Shown: in pieces, positions 62,606 through 64,000 of the stretch
How positions within the stretch are numbered: the stretch's first letter is position 1
Layout: every line of letters begins with the position of its first letter
The notes under the pieces: generated by a model
The model's database searches: none
The model's input: the letters and a program-made list of their open reading frames with translations, nothing else
What the model was told of the DNA's origin: nothing
Assembly: GCA_963573315.1 (NCBI GenBank)
Contig: OY752153.1
Span: 930,001-994,000 of the forward strand
DNA from: Entomortierella parvispora
Taxonomy: Eukaryota > Mortierellomycota > Mortierellomycetes > Mortierellales > Mortierellaceae
Length of the DNA: 64,000 nucleotides
Reading direction: 5' to 3'
Position numbers and translations under genes: made by a program

Positions 62606-63512
62606 TTCTAGATCAGATAGAGAAAAAAAAACCGTGGTTAACGAAGGGTTCAGTGTTGAGCGGTCTCTGGAAACACAAATGCATCAATGTGTGAAATCTT
62701 GCACCCAGGAAAGTAAGTCCATCAATAGTAGCAAGTCTTCAGTAGCGTTGCATGAAAGAGGGTGGGAGAGATCTCCACAAAGTCTCTGCACCGCCACCGA
62801 GACATCTCTACATCACGCATTGGACAGATCTTCCTCCATTCATTCCTGGATAAGTAGTATGGTCGCATTCTCTGACATACTGTATATATCTTGCTGCTCC
62901 TGTGTATGGTGTTGGTCCAAGCGAGGTCTGGGTTTGGTCAATCGGTCGGCAGGATGGATGGACAAGACAAAGCGCAGGCATGTAGCCAGCAAGTATATAA
63001 CCAAAGCTGCAGTGCTAGCAAGCGAATCAAATACCATCACGTCATAATCTAATTTGTGCGAGGATTTAATGGTCTTTATTTCCCTGCACATCCAAAACGC
63101 GTGTCCGATCCCATCCAACCGCGTTTTCTCTGCAGCCAACCCTTTGCTCCCTGACATTAGGCATGTGGATAGGAAACTTACCCTCTCTGTCAGCCTGGCT
63201 TTCCCAAACTTCATTACAAATCCCCCACCCTGTCACCCCCCCCCCCCAAAAAAAAAGACAAAGCGACGCGTATCAAAGTAGAGTGCAAAACGACAAACAT
63301 GTGTGCACATGAAAAAGTACAACCGGTCGCCCCGTCTGTCAACTTTTGACTTCTCCCACAAATACATGCAGAAATTACCCCACACCCTCTTCCCCCTCTC
63401 GCCAAAGTGTTGTCCGTTCCCTTCGCCCACAACCTGGTGGATTTTGTACTTCGAGCTAGATTACATACTCAATTACTGGACCCGAGGGTGTCACGCAGGC
63501 TGATTTCGTCTA
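62606..63512. other. Intergenic
   Basis: About 0.9 kb with short frames only, on both strands, none recognisable. A C run followed by an A run (about 63237-63256) marks the middle. Confidence 0.5.
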
Positions 63513-64000
63513 TTGCCTCGATGGGGAAGCACCGGGGTTTCTTATCAGCAAGTTTCTAATAGACATCGGTGGATATCCAGAGAAGTAGAAGAAAAGGATG
63601 AAGAGCTCTTCCAAGTCGAAGACCCATTTGAATGGGATTCGAATGGATTTTTTCGACCAAGTGCGCCGTTTATTGTGGTGGAGGTCAAAAAACCTGATGC
63701 AAACCATACAATTCTCGATCAGGATGCAAGAAAGATCCCTCTTATGATGAAACTTTCTATAGACAGGATGATTCTGGCAGGAATCAAGGATCCTTTGTTA
63801 TCGGACTCCTCGTGCAAGGTAATTGATAGCTGAGTTGCATTTCAAAAAAAAATAACAATGATGAGGATTTCTAGATGGACATTGCCACATCATGGTGTTG
63901 TGTTTCCCCTACGAGGCCGTCTATTTGCTGCAAACGATTGGGTCATTTGAGATCCCTGAAAACAGGGTTCAGCTCGGATTGCCTTTGCCAGGCATTGGAT
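63513..64000 (+). pseudogene. Fragment of an unrecognised protein with a VEVKKP motif; frameshifted, runs off right edge
   Basis: The readable part starts near 63563 after an acceptor-like TTTCTAATAG and gives ISREVEEKDEELFQVEDPFE, FFRPSAPFIVVEVKKPD, then ARKIPLMMKLSIDRMILAGI. The F-I-V-V-E-V-K segment resembles the E-x-K half of PD-(D/E)xK nuclease-like folds seen in Crinkler C-termini and transposon-linked fungal proteins; that is only a resemblance. Near 63790-63794 the frame must change by one base (one base appears to be missing) to continue FVIGLLVQ up to a donor at 63819. After a 56-nt intron the frame reads GHCHIMVLCFPYEAVYLLQT and on to the window edge. A frameshifted copy of a repetitive gene family is inferred. 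Confidence 0.45.

Noticed and set aside
62840-63214. 124-residue leftward frame
   Set aside because: No recognisable domain, splice support or promoter; composition not distinct from neighbouring intergenic DNA.

Overview
The window is nuclear DNA of a filamentous, early-diverging fungus, most likely of the Mortierellomycotina (Mortierella, Linnemannia or Podila type). This assignment is an inference. It rests on many short GT-AG introns of about 50-250 nt, single-copy eukaryotic housekeeping genes with fungal-type architectures, F-box proteins with ribonuclease-inhibitor-type leucine-rich repeats, a Crinkler (CRN) remnant, and frequent homopolymer and CT/CA tracts. No bacterial operons, CRISPR arrays, rRNA or convincing tRNA genes were seen.

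Layout. 0-13 kb: a PAP2 lipid phosphatase cut by the left edge, a seven-exon TMEM184/DUF300 membrane protein, a PLC-like phosphodiesterase, the Cfd1/NUBP2 Fe-S scaffold ATPase, a bHLH-zipper regulator, an F-box protein with one apparent frameshift, and a peroxisomal enoyl-CoA isomerase ending in a PTS1 signal. 13-23 kb: a gene-poor stretch with an intact F-box/LRR gene, a small secreted-protein gene stopped just after its signal peptide, and two tandem glutathione S-transferase genes. 23-31.8 kb: a protein of about 2,330 residues with a divergent RhoGAP-like C-terminal region, then a fungal SRA1-type protein. 32-45 kb: a small SMP-domain protein, an F-box protein, CCT7, a two-TM protein, an MscL channel, an RBR ubiquitin ligase and a Dus4-type tRNA dihydrouridine synthase. 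44.8-49.6 kb: an eight-exon symplekin/Pta1 gene. 50-54.3 kb: a decaying accessory island holding a broken secreted-protein candidate, a broken Crinkler N-terminal domain and a broken F-box/LRR gene. 54.9-62.6 kb: LARP1 (La motif plus DM15), the Spb1 rRNA methyltransferase and the SF3b subunit PHF5A/Rds3. 62.6-64 kb: intergenic DNA, then a broken gene running off the right edge.

The housekeeping genes cover independent core processes: chaperonin, 3'-end processing, splicing, rRNA and tRNA modification, Fe-S assembly and translation control. Several are head to head over short shared promoters: TMEM184/PLC, Cfd1/bHLH, SRA1/SMP, F-box/CCT7 and RBR/Dus4. Exon boundaries were chosen by hand so that splice sites, phase and family conservation agree. 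They should be good to within a few bases, but no transcript data were available.

I found no clear new multi-gene system. The most notable points are the decaying effector/receptor-like island at 50-54 kb, the widely split RING1 of the RBR ligase, the Cys-to-Asp change at position 26 of PHF5A, the SRA1 protein with a probable GC-AG intron, and the large RhoGAP-like protein.
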